A DNA stretch of 64,000 bases from Phycomyces blakesleeanus NRRL 1555(-) (GCF_001638985.1 NW_017265150.1:938984-1002983); one strand, 5' to 3'; positions 1 to 11,082 are shown, counted from the stretch's first letter. Notes: generated by a model not told the origin, from the letters alone. Program-made: numbers and translations.

Positions 1-611
1 AACAGGTGCAATGTCAGATTCAATTTCATGGATATCTGCCATGGAAATACTATGACCCAAGATGGAAACAGAAGGGGACACAACAGGCTCACTTGCAGAA
101 TGAACTTCAGGAATTTTGTGTTGGACTGCATTGATCAAAGATTGCATGGATGAAGCAGTAAATGTTGCACCACATTTGCATTTAAACTGTGGGCTACCAG
201 TACGAGAAGTAGACCCATTAGAAACAATTTTGCCTGTAGTCTGGCAATGTGAACAGGACAAAACATTGTGCAATTTTTTAAAGTCTGCCTTGAGGCCAGA
301 CAAAATGAGAGCAGTGGGAGTAGGGCGGCCAGTGGAATTAATCACCTGTTTTTGGGAACCAATCATTGTTGGAGGAGCTTGAAAAAAAAATTCGTGGGAA
401 CCAGGAGCAGGCAAAGCAGAAAAAGAAAGGTCTGAAACTGGGACAAAAAAGTGCGAAGTTGATGGTAAAACACCAGAACCACCTTCAGAGAAGGAGAAAA
501 GAACTGGAGACGATAACAGAGGTACAGGCAATTGAGATGTAGTTGGAGATGCTGACAATCTTGAGTGATTTCGGCGCAGATGTGAAGATGATTGCAATGA
601 TGATTCCAACA
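1..611 (-). CDS. LINE ORF1 protein, N-terminal part, runs off the window
   Basis: This is the same frame as ORF1 of units B and C, shifted by 5235 bp. It covers the Ser/Pro-rich N-terminus and the CxxC...CxC zinc-ribbon-like cluster. As in the other copies the frame opens without an ATG near its 5' end, at a TTG. The first in-frame ATG lies about 82 codons in. The 3' half lies outside the window, so intactness cannot be judged. Confidence 0.7.
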
Positions 612-793
612 ATTTGAAAAAAAAGTCAATTAAAAAAATGAAAATTGGTAGATATATAAAAACAACTATGACAATCAATCCTGCTGCAAAAAACAGATAG
701 GTTTGATATAGTAGTTATAGAGAAAAAGAGGTAAAAGTAAAACTGTGCTGGGTTTGAATTCAAAAAATAATTTGGTTGTGGAAGAGAGTGTGT

Positions 794-808
794 GGTTTCT
801 TGGTGTAG
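794..808 (+). repeat. tRNA-Val 5' fragment at LINE junction A/B
   Basis: GGTTTCTTGGTGTAG equals nucleotides 1-15 of the tRNA-Val(AAC) at 11264. It is followed at once by the 3' end of LINE unit B instead of the rest of the tRNA. It cuts through the A box of the internal RNA polymerase III promoter. It is best read as a target-site duplication kept between tandem insertions. Confidence 0.8.
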
Positions 809-1065
809 GTAAAAGATTTTTATTGAAAGGCTAGTGGGCACACGCACTATAGAGCTATTGCCCGCCTTTAAGAGTACAAAAAAGAATAATAGAAAGGAAA
901 AAAACCCAAGGGGGAAAATGGGAAAAACTAGAAAGGGAAACTAAGCTAGGGGATACAAAAAAAGGGAGATAAGGATAAAATATGAAGCATGCATGAAATT
1001 CATGCAATAAATGGAAACTAAGACTAATACAGATCTAGACTAAAAATAAAAGGAGATGGCCAGTC

Positions 1066-4000
1066 TCATTTGGGTAGCCAGTTCAAGAAGAGTTGTCCTC
1101 TGTCTGTTGCAGCATGATCAGCAAGATCAACCCCAGGGAGACAGATCTGTTCTATGTCCAACATTATTCTACAAAGAATTGGCCAAGTAAAGATCCAGAA
1201 GGCATTGTTCTTGTTGTTTTTAGGTGTCTTCAGAGGCAGCATATTGAGTACATAATCAATTGGATTGGGTTGTACTGTAGAATAGAGATGGAGACGAATT
1301 GCAGCTCCAGTGCACTCAATGACATGATGACGGCTGGTGGTATGCAATCCACAGGAACAAGGTTGAGGACGTCCAGGAAGCCACCCCATACGCCAACGTA
1401 TGAATCTACTACGTTCATAGTTAGTCATGGGAAGCCAGAGAATAGGGTCAACACCAAGAGAAGGACGGCAAGCAGAGAGAAGTATTTGTTGAGAGCGTTG
1501 CAAGGAGAGGCCCTGGTTCANAAATGAACGAATGGCATGCTTGCAAGCTTTAGAATCAGCATTCTGACGATTGGAGAGAGACAACCAAATGGGATTAGCT
1601 AAAAGCTTAAACCATTGGTGTGCTGGGTTTGTAAGAACAGGTCGAAGAAGAGTAAACAGAGCCTCATCAGGCAACCAGAAAGCACGATATACAAACTTGA
1701 AACCAAGAGTCAAGATCCTCTCCCTCATGCTAGGAAGATTCCCAAGGTGACGGAAAACAGATGTAGAAGATGTGGAGTGACCTCCAAAAATCATGCGTAA
1801 GCATGTGTTCTGGGCCTTTTCAAGCACAGCAACTTGTTTGATGTTGAAGCAGGATATTGCCAGGCCATACTCAAATTGTGGACGAATAAACTGGCGGTAC
1901 AAACGAATTGAGAGTAGACGTGACAACCCAGTGTGATTGACACCAAGTGATTGAAGAGCACGCATGCTGTTGATAGCAGAGACACAATTACGAGAGATGA
2001 GAAGAGATGGATCAATAGTCCCCTTTGCTGAGAAGGGAACACCAAGGTAAGGAAACGAATGAGCATGAGGAATAGGCACATTGTAGAGAGAGAATGACAA
2101 AGGAGAAAGAGAACAAGAATGGTGAAGGATCATGCACTTGGTGGGACTCCAACGATATCCTAGCTCTTGAGAATGTTGTTCAGCAGAATTCAGAATGACA
2201 GGCATAGCTTCTGGTGTAGCAATGATGGCAACATCGTCAGCAAAAAGTAGTGAATTGACTAATTGATCATTGAGTCTTGTGGCAGCAGTCTGATTAAATA
2301 CTGTGTTACAAAGTTCCCCTGCAGCACGAAGAGCAACTGGTAGAGAATTTATGTACACGGAATAAAGGTGGGGAGAAAGCACAGATCCTTGCATAACGCC
2401 AGTCAATGGTTGGAATGATCTGGATGTTGCACCAGAAAGCAACACCTCAACTTGAACGTTGTCAAAAAGACTTTGTAACAAAGCTAACATAGCATCAGAG
2501 GCAAGAGGACGTAACGATGTCCATACTACAGAACGATCAACAGTGTCATATGCAGACTTGATATCAAGAAAAGCCAAGACTGGTGGTGCTTTGAATAGAG
2601 CTGTGTGACGACGGACCATCTCATGGAGACAAAGAACTTGATCAAGGGAGCTACGTTGACGTTGGAATCCACCCTGTGCAATGTCAATTGTTGGAGACAC
2701 ATCTTCAAGAGGAAACTGTAGACAATATTCCATGGCTTTTCTCAGGATAGACGTTAAGCTAATGGGACGATAGTTAGCAGGGTCATGAGTATCACCCTTT
2801 TTAAAGATGGGGACAATTTGTGCAGTACGCCATGCAAGAGGTGCAGAACCCCATTGCCAACAAAGCTGGAACAAAAGACAAAGAACAGGAGAGACTTGCT
2901 TAACAATTGGGTGAAGCATTTCAGCACGAAGATGGTCAACACCAGGAGCCTTGCGTGTAGGAAGCTTGAGAATTGCACTCTCTACAGAAAGATGAGTAAA
3001 AGGACACGATTCATCAATTGCAATTGGTGATGAAATCATCACTGTCTGGTCTGGAGGGCGGCGTGCAGGAAGAAATTGACCTGAGAAAATCTGTTGAAGA
3101 TGATCAGCCATTTTGTTAGCAGCTACTTGAGGTCCACCTGGATCCACAAAGACAGGACTGGTTTGACGATGGCTTTTAATACGTTTCATTGTTGCTGTGG
3201 TCTTTGCAAAGTCTTGTGTTGCCAATTTGTTGCAGAATTCTTTCCATGTTTCACGTCGACGACGCTGGACTGATAACCTAACAGCATGACATGCATCCTG
3301 ATGGCGCATCCAGCATATAGCCTTCTGCAAACCACTAGAATGACGCCAGCGTTGGTAGCTGCGTTCTCTCAGATCCATTGCTTCTTGAAGGTCCACTGAC
3401 CAGAACCAGTACTTTTGCATGGTACGTGGTGTACGACGACCAACAGCAGTGTCCAGAGCATCATAGATAGCTTGAGCAAAAGCAGAGCACAGAGAATCTA
3501 CAGGAGGAGGAGAAGAAGAAGAAAGGAAAGCACTGAACTGCTCTGTCAGATTGTCCAATGACCCAGAAGCTGTATCAATGTAGATCTTGAGAGTGTCAGG
3601 CTGAGCAAGCTTGGAAAGATTCCAAAGTAGGCGCGGATGATTAGTAGGGGGAGGGGGAGGTGAAACATAGGGAGTGAAAGTGAGGTTGACCATTTTGTGA
3701 TCAGAGCCTAAAGAAAGATCAGAACGAATTTGCATAGAAGGATTGAGAAGGGGGGGCGTAGAAAGAAATAAATCAATGACACTGGAACGTGAGGTACCAG
3801 AGCCACCAGAAAGAAAGGTAGGAATACCAAATGCAAGTAATTCATTCCAACAAGTGAGACCAGTTGCCTGGATCCACTGAAGAAAAGAAGTTCCTCGCGA
3901 AGTGATAGCATGGTCACCAAGAAAGGATCCCATACGTGAATTAAAATCACCACAAAAAATAGTGTTAGAAGAAGGAATAGAAGAAGAAGAGAGGGGGAGG

Positions 4001-4362
4001 TCATAAAGAATAGAAATTGCATCGTCATCAGAAAGAGAAGGGGGAAGATAAATGCAATGAATAAGAAAATCAAATACAATACAAGAAAGAACATAAGGAG
4101 AAGAAGAAGGAACAATAGAAATGGGGTAAGGGAAAGAAGGATTTACAAGAAGAGAAATACCCATGCAGCCACGGCTAGCATTGGGGACAGACTGACCATA
4201 GGTATGGTACTGCTGCCAAGAAGTAGGATAACGATGGGGGGACAAAAGCCACGTTTCAGTGATAAAAAGAAGGGAAGTAAGTGGAGCATATGAAAGGATC
4301 GTAGGTATGGTCTGTTTTGCAAGACCATTTGCATTCCATAATGTAATTGTTACTGGATTCAT
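1066..4362 (-). CDS. LINE ORF2: endonuclease-reverse transcriptase
   Basis: A 1098-aa polyprotein that nicks the target and copies the element RNA onto it. The N-terminal ~230 residues form an APE-type endonuclease: NANGL near the start, a TETW segment, GDFNSR and GSDHK. The reverse transcriptase occupies the middle: RKAPGVDHL, YRPISL, FLDIKSAYDTV, GVMQGSVLSP and the catalytic FADD box (LLFADDVAI). A CxC...H...C cluster (CSCGLHTTSRHHVIEC) near the C-terminus is the usual LINE zinc knuckle. I see no RNase H domain. The frame is open apart from one undetermined codon caused by the n at 1521. It starts with an ATG at 4362, about 70 nt after the early ORF1 stop of this copy. The clade was not determined. 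Confidence 0.93.
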   Translation of the reverse strand: MNPVTITLWNANGLAKQTIPTILSYAPLTSLLFITETWLLSPHRYPTSWQQYHTYGQSVPNASRGCMGISLLVNPSFPYPISIVPSSSPYVLSCIVFDFLIHCIYLPPSLSDDDAISILYDLPLSSSSIPSSNTIFCGDFNSRMGSFLGDHAITSRGTSFLQWIQATGLTCWNELLAFGIPTFLSGGSGTSRSSVIDLFLSTPPLLNPSMQIRSDLSLGSDHKMVNLTFTPYVSPPPPPTNHPRLLWNLSKLAQPDTLKIYIDTASGSLDNLTEQFSAFLSSSSPPPVDSLCSAFAQAIYDALDTAVGRRTPRTMQKYWFWSVDLQEAMDLRERSYQRWRHSSGLQKAICWMRHQDACHAVRLSVQRRRRETWKEFCNKLATQDFAKTTATMKRIKSHRQTSPVFVDPGGPQVAANKMADHLQQIFSGQFLPARRPPDQTVMISSPIAIDESCPFTHLSVESAILKLPTRKAPGVDHLRAEMLHPIVKQVSPVLCLLFQLCWQWGSAPLAWRTAQIVPIFKKGDTHDPANYRPISLTSILRKAMEYCLQFPLEDVSPTIDIAQGGFQRQRSSLDQVLCLHEMVRRHTALFKAPPVLAFLDIKSAYDTVDRSVVWTSLRPLASDAMLALLQSLFDNVQVEVLLSGATSRSFQPLTGVMQGSVLSPHLYSVYINSLPVALRAAGELCNTVFNQTAATRLNDQLVNSLLFADDVAIIATPEAMPVILNSAEQHSQELGYRWSPTKCMILHHSCSLSPLSFSLYNVPIPHAHSFPYLGVPFSAKGTIDPSLLISRNCVSAINSMRALQSLGVNHTGLSRLLSIRLYRQFIRPQFEYGLAISCFNIKQVAVLEKAQNTCLRMIFGGHSTSSTSVFRHLGNLPSMRERILTLGFKFVYRAFWLPDEALFTLLRPVLTNPAHQWFKLLANPIWLSLSNRQNADSKACKHAIRSFXNQGLSLQRSQQILLSACRPSLGVDPILWLPMTNYERSRFIRWRMGWLPGRPQPCSCGLHTTSRHHVIECTGAAIRLHLYSTVQPNPIDYVLNMLPLKTPKNNKNNAFWIFTWPILCRIMLDIEQICLPGVDLADHAATDRGQLFLNWLPK

Positions 4363-4430
4363 AGATCAGAGAATGAAGGGATGGTGATGCTGGCAGTATG
4401 TATAGAGATGTCCAAGTCTTTTTTGGTGGG

Positions 4431-5846
4431 TCATGGGGGAACAATCTCAGCTAGTTGGTCATCACTAATCCATCCCTGAGAGCAAAAGGAATGTGCAACA
4501 GCAAACTTGACAGGAGCCCTAATGAATTCAATGGCACGTAGCATACGATCATTGTGAACATGTATAGCTTTTGTTGCCCTATCATCAAGTGAAAGAGAGG
4601 CCAGAGCTGGGTCACGGAGGTGAACAGGGTCCAAAGGATCAAAGTTATCCAAAGTAGTAACACCATAACTCGCCAAGATAGTCTTGAGCTCAGGAGCATA
4701 CTCATTATGTACAAGCATTCCCATCACCTTACGATCAGGATAGTGGAGATCCAGCACACGTGCAATGTCTATCTTTAATTTCCTAAGACGTTGACGTTGA
4801 GTACTAATGGGGAGACGGATAGCATTAGGTACATAAACAATTTGAAACCCCTGATCAGCATTTTCTTTAATTGTCATGCCACGAACAACAGCAGCAATGG
4901 CCCTAGCAGTTGGAGCCCTTTTACGTGGTGTTTTAGAAACGAAAGTCTTGGTGGGGTCAGTGGAATGATGGGTCTGGGATGCAGGAAGTGATGGAAAATC
5001 AGCCTGAGAAACAACTGGAACAGAGGCAGCAATAGTAGCATATTTGGATGCTGCAGCACCAACAGAAAAATCAATATTCTCCTTTGTCAAACGTGCAATA
5101 GTGGTGTTTGCAGTAGCAAGAGCCTTACGCAACTCAATGTTCTCTTTTTGAACAGCCTCCAATGCAGAAAGACGTTCATCATAAACCTGGAAACGGTCCC
5201 AAATATCCTGAAGAGTGGGCATTACAGTTGGAAAAACAGGTGCAACGTCAGATTCAATTTCATGGATATCTGCCATGGAAATACTATGACCCAAGATGGA
5301 AACAGAAGGGGACACAACAGGCTCACTTGCAGAACGAACTTCAGGAATTTTGTGTTGGACTGCATTGATCAAAGATTGCATGGATGAAGCAGTAAATGTT
5401 GCACCACATTTGCATTTAAACTGTGGGCTACCAGTACGAGAAGTAGACCCATTGGAAACAATTTTGCCTGTAGTCTGGCAATGTGAACAGGACAAAACAT
5501 TGTGCAATTTTTTAAAGTCTGCCTTGAGGCCAGACAAAATGAGAGCAGTGGGAGTAGGGCGGCCAGTGGAATTAATCACCTGTTTTTGGGAACCAATCAT
5601 TGTTGGAGGAGCTTGAAAAAAAATTTCGTGGGAACCAGGAGCAGGCAAAGCAGAAAAAGAAAGGTCTGAAACTGGGACAAAAAAGTGCGAAGTTGATGGT
5701 AAAACACCAGAACCACCTTCAGAGAAGGAGAAAAGAGCTGGAGACGATAACAGAGGTACAGGCAATTGAGATGTAGTTGGAGATGCTGACAATCTTGAGT
5801 GATTTCGGCGCAGATGTGAAGATGATTGCAATGATGATTCCAACAA
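4431..5846 (-). CDS. LINE ORF1: nucleic-acid-binding protein, C-terminus cut short
   Basis: A 471-codon frame. From the N-terminus it shows a Ser/Pro-rich region, a zinc-ribbon-like cluster (CSHCQTTGK ... CKCGATF) near residues 120-150, a coiled coil near 220-260 (heptads around LSALEAVQKENIELRKAL) and a basic segment (KTPRKRAPTARA). This fits an RNA-binding, self-associating LINE ORF1 protein. The frame opens at a TTG; the first ATG is at 5600 (codon 83), so a shorter product or non-AUG start is possible. Compared with unit C, a CGA codon has become TGA and removes the last 24 residues, which also breaks the ORF1/ORF2 overlap seen in unit C. Confidence 0.82.
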   Translation of the reverse strand: MLESSLQSSSHLRRNHSRLSASPTTSQLPVPLLSSPALFSFSEGGSGVLPSTSHFFVPVSDLSFSALPAPGSHEIFFQAPPTMIGSQKQVINSTGRPTPTALILSGLKADFKKLHNVLSCSHCQTTGKIVSNGSTSRTGSPQFKCKCGATFTASSMQSLINAVQHKIPEVRSASEPVVSPSVSILGHSISMADIHEIESDVAPVFPTVMPTLQDIWDRFQVYDERLSALEAVQKENIELRKALATANTTIARLTKENIDFSVGAAASKYATIAASVPVVSQADFPSLPASQTHHSTDPTKTFVSKTPRKRAPTARAIAAVVRGMTIKENADQGFQIVYVPNAIRLPISTQRQRLRKLKIDIARVLDLHYPDRKVMGMLVHNEYAPELKTILASYGVTTLDNFDPLDPVHLRDPALASLSLDDRATKAIHVHNDRMLRAIEFIRAPVKFAVAHSFCSQGWISDDQLAEIVPP

Positions 5847-6028
5847 TTTGAAAAAAAGTCAATTAAAAAAAAATGAAAATTGGTAGATATATAAAAACAA
5901 CTATGACAATCAATCCTGCTGCAAAAAACAGATAGGTTTGATATAGTAGTTATAGAGAAAAAGAGGTAAAAGTAAAACTGTGCTGGGTTTGAATTCAAAA
6001 AATAATTTGGTTGTGGAAGAGAGTGTGT

Positions 6029-6043
6029 GGTTTCTTGGTGTAG
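6029..6043 (+). repeat. tRNA-Val 5' fragment at LINE junction B/C
   Basis: Same 15-nt tRNA-Val head as at 794 and 11264, exactly 5235 bp from each. It is followed by the 3' end of unit C. Confidence 0.8.
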
Positions 6044-6300
6044 GTAAAAGATTTTTATTGAAAGGCTAGTGGGCACACGCACTATAGAGCTATTGCCCGC
6101 CTTTAAGAGTACAAAAAAGAATAATAGAAAGGAAAAAAACCCAAGGGGGAAAATGGGAAAAACTAGAAAGGGAAACTAAGCTAGGGGATACAAAAAAAGG
6201 GAGATAAGGATAAAATATGAAGCATGCATGAAATTCATGCAATAAATGGAAACTAAGACTAATACAGATCTAGACTAAAAATAAAAGGAGATGGCCAGTC

Positions 6301-9300
6301 TCATTTGGGTAGCCAGTTCAAGAAGAGTTGTCCTCTGTCTGTTGCAGCATGATCAGCAAGATCAACCCCAGGGAGACAGATCTGTTCTATGTCCAACATT
6401 ATTCTACAAAGAATTGGCCAAGTAAAGATCCAGAAGGCATTGTTCTTGTTGTTTTTAGGTGTCTTCAGAGGCAGCATATTGAGTACATAATCAATTGGAT
6501 TGGGTTGTACTGTAGAATAGAGATGGAGACGAATTGCAGCTCCAGTGCACTCAATGACATGATGACGGCTGGTGGTATGCAATCCACAGGAACAAGGTTG
6601 AGGACGTCCAGGAAGCCATCCCATACGCCAATGTATGAATCTACTACGTTCATAGTTAGTCATGGGAAGCCAGAGAATAGGGTCAACACCAAGAGAAGGA
6701 CGGCAAGCAGAGAGAAGTATTTGTTGAGAGCGTTGCAAGAAGAGGCCCTGGTTCAAAAATGAACGAATGGCATGCTTGCAAGCTTTAGAATCAGCATTCT
6801 GACGATTGGAGAGAGACAACCAAATGGGATTAGCTAAAAGCTTAAACCATTGGTGTGCTGGGTTTGTAAGAACAGGTCGAAGAAGAGTAAACAGAGCCTC
6901 ATCAGGCAACCAGAAAGCACGATATACAAACTTGAAACCAAGAGTCAAGATCCTCTCCCTCATGCTAGGAAGATTCCCAAGGTGACGGAAAACAGATGTA
7001 GAAGATGTGGAGTGACCTCCAAAAATCATGCGTAAGCATGTGTTCTGGGCCTTTTCAAGCACAGCAACTTGTTTGATGTTGAAGCAGGATATTGCCAGGC
7101 CATACTCAAATTGTGGACGAATAAACTGGCGATACAAACGAATTGAGAGTAGACGTGACAACCCAGTGTGATTGACACCAAGTGATTGAAGAGCACGCAT
7201 GCTGTTGATAGCAGAGACACAATTACGAGAGATGAGAAGAGATGGATCAATAGTCCCCTTTGCTGAGAAGGGAACACCAAGGTAAGGAAACGAATGAGCA
7301 TGAGGAATAGGCACATTGTAGAGAGAGAATGACAAAGGAGAAAGAGAACAAGAATGGTGAAGGATCATGCACTTGGTGGGACTCCAACGATATCCTAGCT
7401 CTTGAGAATGTTGTTCAGCAGAATTCAGAATGACAGGCATAGCTTCTGGTGTAGCAATGATGGCAACATCGTCAGCAAAAAGTAGTGAATTGACTAATTG
7501 ATCATTGAGTCTTGTGGGCAGCAGTCTGATTAAATACTGTGTTACAAAGTTCCCCTGCAGCACAAAGAGCAACTGGTAGAGAATTTATGTACACAGAATA
7601 AAGGTGGGGAGAAAGCACAGATCCTTGCATAACGCCAGTCAATGGTTGGAATGATCTGGATGTTGCACCAGAAAGCAACACCTCAACTTGAACATTGTCA
7701 AAAAGACTTTGTAACAAAGCTAACATAGCATCAGAGGCAAGAGAACGTAACGATGTCCATACTACAGAATGATCAACAGTGTCATATGCAGACTTGATAT
7801 CAAGAAAAGCCAAGACTGGTGGTGCTTTGAATAGAGCTGTGTGACGACGGACCATCTCATGGAGACAAAGAACTTGATCAAGGGAGCTACGTTGACGTTG
7901 GAATCCACCCTGTGCAATGTCAATTGTTGGAGACACATCTTCAAGAGGAAACTGTAGACAATATTCCATGGCTTTTCTCAGGATAGACGTTAAGCTAATG
8001 GGACGATAGTTAGCAGGGTCATGAGTATCACCCTTTTTAAAGATGGGGACAATTTGTGCAGTACGCCATGCAAGAGGTGCAGAACCCCATTGCTAACAAA
8101 GCTGGAACAAAAGACAAAGAACAGGAGAGACTTGCTTAACAATTGGGTGAAGCATTTCAGCACGAAGATGGTCAACACCAGGAGCCTTGCGTGTAGGAAG
8201 CTTGAGAATTGCACTCTCTACAGAAAGATGAGTAAAAGGACATGATTCATCAATTGCAATTGGTGATGAAATCATCACTGTCTGGTCTGGAGGGCGGCGT
8301 GCAGGAAGAAATTGACCTGAGAAAATCTGTTGAAGATGATCAGCCATTTTGTTAGCATCTACTTGAGGTCCACCTGGATCCACAAAGACAGGACTGGTTT
8401 GACGATGGCTTTTAATACGTTTCATTGTTGCTGTGGTCTTTGCAAAGTCTTGTGTTGCCAATTTGTTGCAGAATTCTTTCCATGTTTCACGTCGACGACG
8501 CTGGACTGATAACCTAACAGCATGACATGCATCCTGATGGCGCATCCAGCATATAGCCTTCTGCAAACCACTAGAATGACGCCAGCGTTGGTAGCTGCGT
8601 TCTCTCAGATCCATTGCTTCTTGAAGGTCCACTGGCCAGAACCAGTACTTTTGCATGGTACGTGGTGTACGACGACCAACAGCAGTGTCCAGAGCATCAT
8701 AGATAGCTTGAGCAAAAGCAGAGCACAGAGAATCTACAGGAGGAGGAGAAGAAGAAGAAAGGAAAGCACTGAACTGCTCTGTCAGATTGTCCAATGACGC
8801 AGAAGCTGTATCAATGTAGATCTTGAGAGTGTCAGGCTGAGCAAGCTTGGAAAGATTCCAAAGTAGGCGCGGATGATTAGTAGGGGGAGGGGGAGGTGAA
8901 ACATAGGGAGTGAAAGTGAGGTTGACCATTTTGTGATCAGAGCCTAAAGAAAGATCAGAACGAATTTGCATAGAAGGATTGAGAAGGGGGGACGTAGAAA
9001 GAAATAAATCAATGACACTGGAACGTGAGGTACCAGAGCCACCAGAAAGAAAGGTAGGAATACCAAATGCAAGTAATTCATTCCAACAAGTGAGACCAGT
9101 TGCCTGGATCCACTGAAGAAAAGAAGTTCCTCGCGAAGTGATAGCATGGTCACCAAGAAAGGATCCCATACGTGAATTAAAATCACCACAAAAAATAGTG
9201 TTAGAAGAAGGAATAGAAGAAGAAGAGAGGGGGAGGTCATAAAGAATAGAAATTGCATCGTCATTAGAAAGAGAAGGGGGAAGATAAATGCAATGAATAA

Positions 9301-9598
9301 GACAATCAAATACAATACAAGAAAGAACATAAGGAGAAGAAGAAGGAACAATAGAAATGGGGTAAGGGAAAGAAGGATTTACAAGAAGAGAAATACCCAT
9401 GCAGCCACGGCTAGCATTGGGGACAGACTGACCATAGGTATGGTACTGCTGCCAAGAAGTAGGATAACGATGGGGGGACAAAAGCCACGTTTCAGTGATA
9501 AAAAGAAGGGAAGTAAGTGGAGCATATGAAAGGATTGTAGGTATGGTCTGTTTTGCAAGACCATTTGCATTCCATAATGTAATTGTTACTGGATTCAT
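6301..9598 (-). pseudogene. LINE ORF2, broken by one nonsense codon and one frameshift
   Basis: Homologous throughout to ORF2 at 1066-4362, with the same endonuclease motifs (GDFNSR, GSDHK), FADD box and terminal CxC...H...C cluster. The ATG at 9598 overlaps the ORF1 stop as ATGA. The frame is interrupted by TGG to TAG at 8093-8095, between endonuclease and reverse transcriptase, and by one inserted G near 7516 just before the FADD box. As it stands it could yield only a 501-aa endonuclease-bearing fragment. Confidence 0.9.
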
Positions 9599-11082
9599 AG
9601 ATCAGAGAATGAAGGGATGGTGATGCTGGCAGTATGTATAGAGATGTCCAAGTCTTTTTTGGTGGGTCGTGGGGGAACAATCTCAGCTAGTTGGTCATCA
9701 CTAATCCATCCCTGAGAGCAAAAGGAACGTGCAACAGCAAACTTGACAGGAGCCCTAATGAATTCAATGGCACGTAGCATACGATCATTGTGAACATGTA
9801 TAGCTTTTGTTGCCCTATCATCAAGTGAAAGAGAGGCCAGAGCTGGGTCACGGAGGTGAACAGGGTCCAGAGAATCAAAGTTATCCAAAGTAGTAACACC
9901 ATAACTCGCCAAGATAGTCTTGAGCTCAGGAGCATACTCATTATGTACAAGCATTCCCATCACCTTACGATCAGGATAGTGGAGATCCAGCACACGTGCA
10001 TTGCCTATCTTTAATTTCCTAAGACGTTGACGTTGAGTACTAATGGGAAGACAGATAGCATTAGGTACATAAACAATTTGAAACCCCTGATCAGCATTTT
10101 CTTTAATTGTCATGCCACGAACAACAGCAGCAATGGCCCTAGCAGTTGGAGCCCTTTTACGTGGTGTTTTAGAAACGAAAGTCTTGGTGGGTTCAGTGGA
10201 ATGATGGGTCTGGGATGCAGGAAGTGATGGAAAATCAGCCTGAGAAACAACTGGAACAGAGGCAGCAATAGTAGCATATTTGGATGCTGCAGCACCAACA
10301 GAAAAATCAACATTCTCCTTTGTCAAACGTGCAATAGTGGCGTTTGCAGTAGCAAGAGCCTTACGCAACTCAATGTTCTCTTTTTGAACAGCCTCCAATG
10401 CAGAAAGACGTTCATCATAAGCCTGGAAACGGTCCCAAATATCCTGAAGAGTGGGCATTACAGTTGGAAGAACAGGTGCAATGTCAGATTCAATTTCATG
10501 GATATCTGCCATGGAAATACTATGACCCAAGATGGAAACAGAAGGGGACACAACAGGCTCACTTGCAGAATGAACTTCAGGAATTTTGTGTTGGACTGCA
10601 TTGATCAAAGATTGCATGGATGAAGCAGTAAATGTTGCACCACATTTGCATTTAAACTGTGGGCTACCAGTACGAGAAGTAGACCCATTAGAAACAATTT
10701 TGCCTGTAGTCTGGCAATGTGAACAGGACAAAACATTGTGCAATTTTTTAAAGTCTGCCTTGAGGCCAGACAAAATGAGAGCAGTGGGAGTAGGGCGGCC
10801 AGTGGAATTAATCACCTGTTTTTGGGAACCAATCATTGTTGGAGGAGCTTGAAAAAAAATTTCGTGGGAACCAGGAGCAGGCAAAGCAGAAAAAGAAAGG
10901 TCTGAAACTGGGACAAAAAAGTGCGAAGTTGATGGTAAAACACCAGAACCACCTTCAGAGAAGGAGAAAAGAGCTGGAGACGATAACAGAGGTACAGGCA
11001 ATCGAGATGTAGTTGGAGATGCTGACAATCTTGAGTGATTTCGGCGCAGATGTGAAGATGATTGCAATGATGATTCCAACAA
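9595..11082 (-). CDS. LINE ORF1, full-length copy
   Basis: A 495-codon frame and the most complete ORF1 here. Features are as in unit B: CxxC...CxC cluster, coiled coil and basic C-terminal half. It keeps the 24 C-terminal residues (starting RPTKKDLDIS) lost in unit B and ends with TGA overlapping the ORF2 ATG by the ATGA tetranucleotide. That arrangement suggests ORF2 is translated by termination-reinitiation. As in unit B the frame opens with TTG and the first ATG is near 10836. Confidence 0.85.
   Translation of the reverse strand: MLESSLQSSSHLRRNHSRLSASPTTSRLPVPLLSSPALFSFSEGGSGVLPSTSHFFVPVSDLSFSALPAPGSHEIFFQAPPTMIGSQKQVINSTGRPTPTALILSGLKADFKKLHNVLSCSHCQTTGKIVSNGSTSRTGSPQFKCKCGATFTASSMQSLINAVQHKIPEVHSASEPVVSPSVSILGHSISMADIHEIESDIAPVLPTVMPTLQDIWDRFQAYDERLSALEAVQKENIELRKALATANATIARLTKENVDFSVGAAASKYATIAASVPVVSQADFPSLPASQTHHSTEPTKTFVSKTPRKRAPTARAIAAVVRGMTIKENADQGFQIVYVPNAICLPISTQRQRLRKLKIGNARVLDLHYPDRKVMGMLVHNEYAPELKTILASYGVTTLDNFDSLDPVHLRDPALASLSLDDRATKAIHVHNDRMLRAIEFIRAPVKFAVARSFCSQGWISDDQLAEIVPPRPTKKDLDISIHTASITIPSFSDL

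Larger units (their letters stand above)
1..808 (-). mobile_element. LINE unit A, partial (5' end only)
   Basis: The 5' part of a non-LTR retrotransposon in minus orientation, cut by the window edge. It matches units B and C almost base for base and ends at the same 15-nt tRNA-Val head (794-808), directly followed by the 3' end of unit B. It holds the 5' leader and the first ~200 codons of ORF1. Confidence 0.85.
809..6043 (-). mobile_element. LINE (APE-type non-LTR retrotransposon) unit B, 5235 bp
   Basis: Complete two-ORF LINE in minus orientation: leader about 5847-6028, ORF1 4431-5846, ORF2 1066-4362, 3' UTR 809-1065 with an AATAAA close to the 3' end (821-829 region) and no poly(A) tail. 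It is joined head-to-tail to units A and C at tRNA-Val 5' fragments. The period, measured on ORF ends and on the tRNA fragments, is exactly 5235 bp. One undetermined base (n) at 1521 suggests the assembly merged near-identical copies. Confidence 0.9.

Noticed and set aside
116..629. Open frames on the plus strand and in other minus frames within the LINE units
   Set aside because: They are shadows of LINE ORF1 and ORF2, repeated at the 5235-bp period, with no domain of their own.
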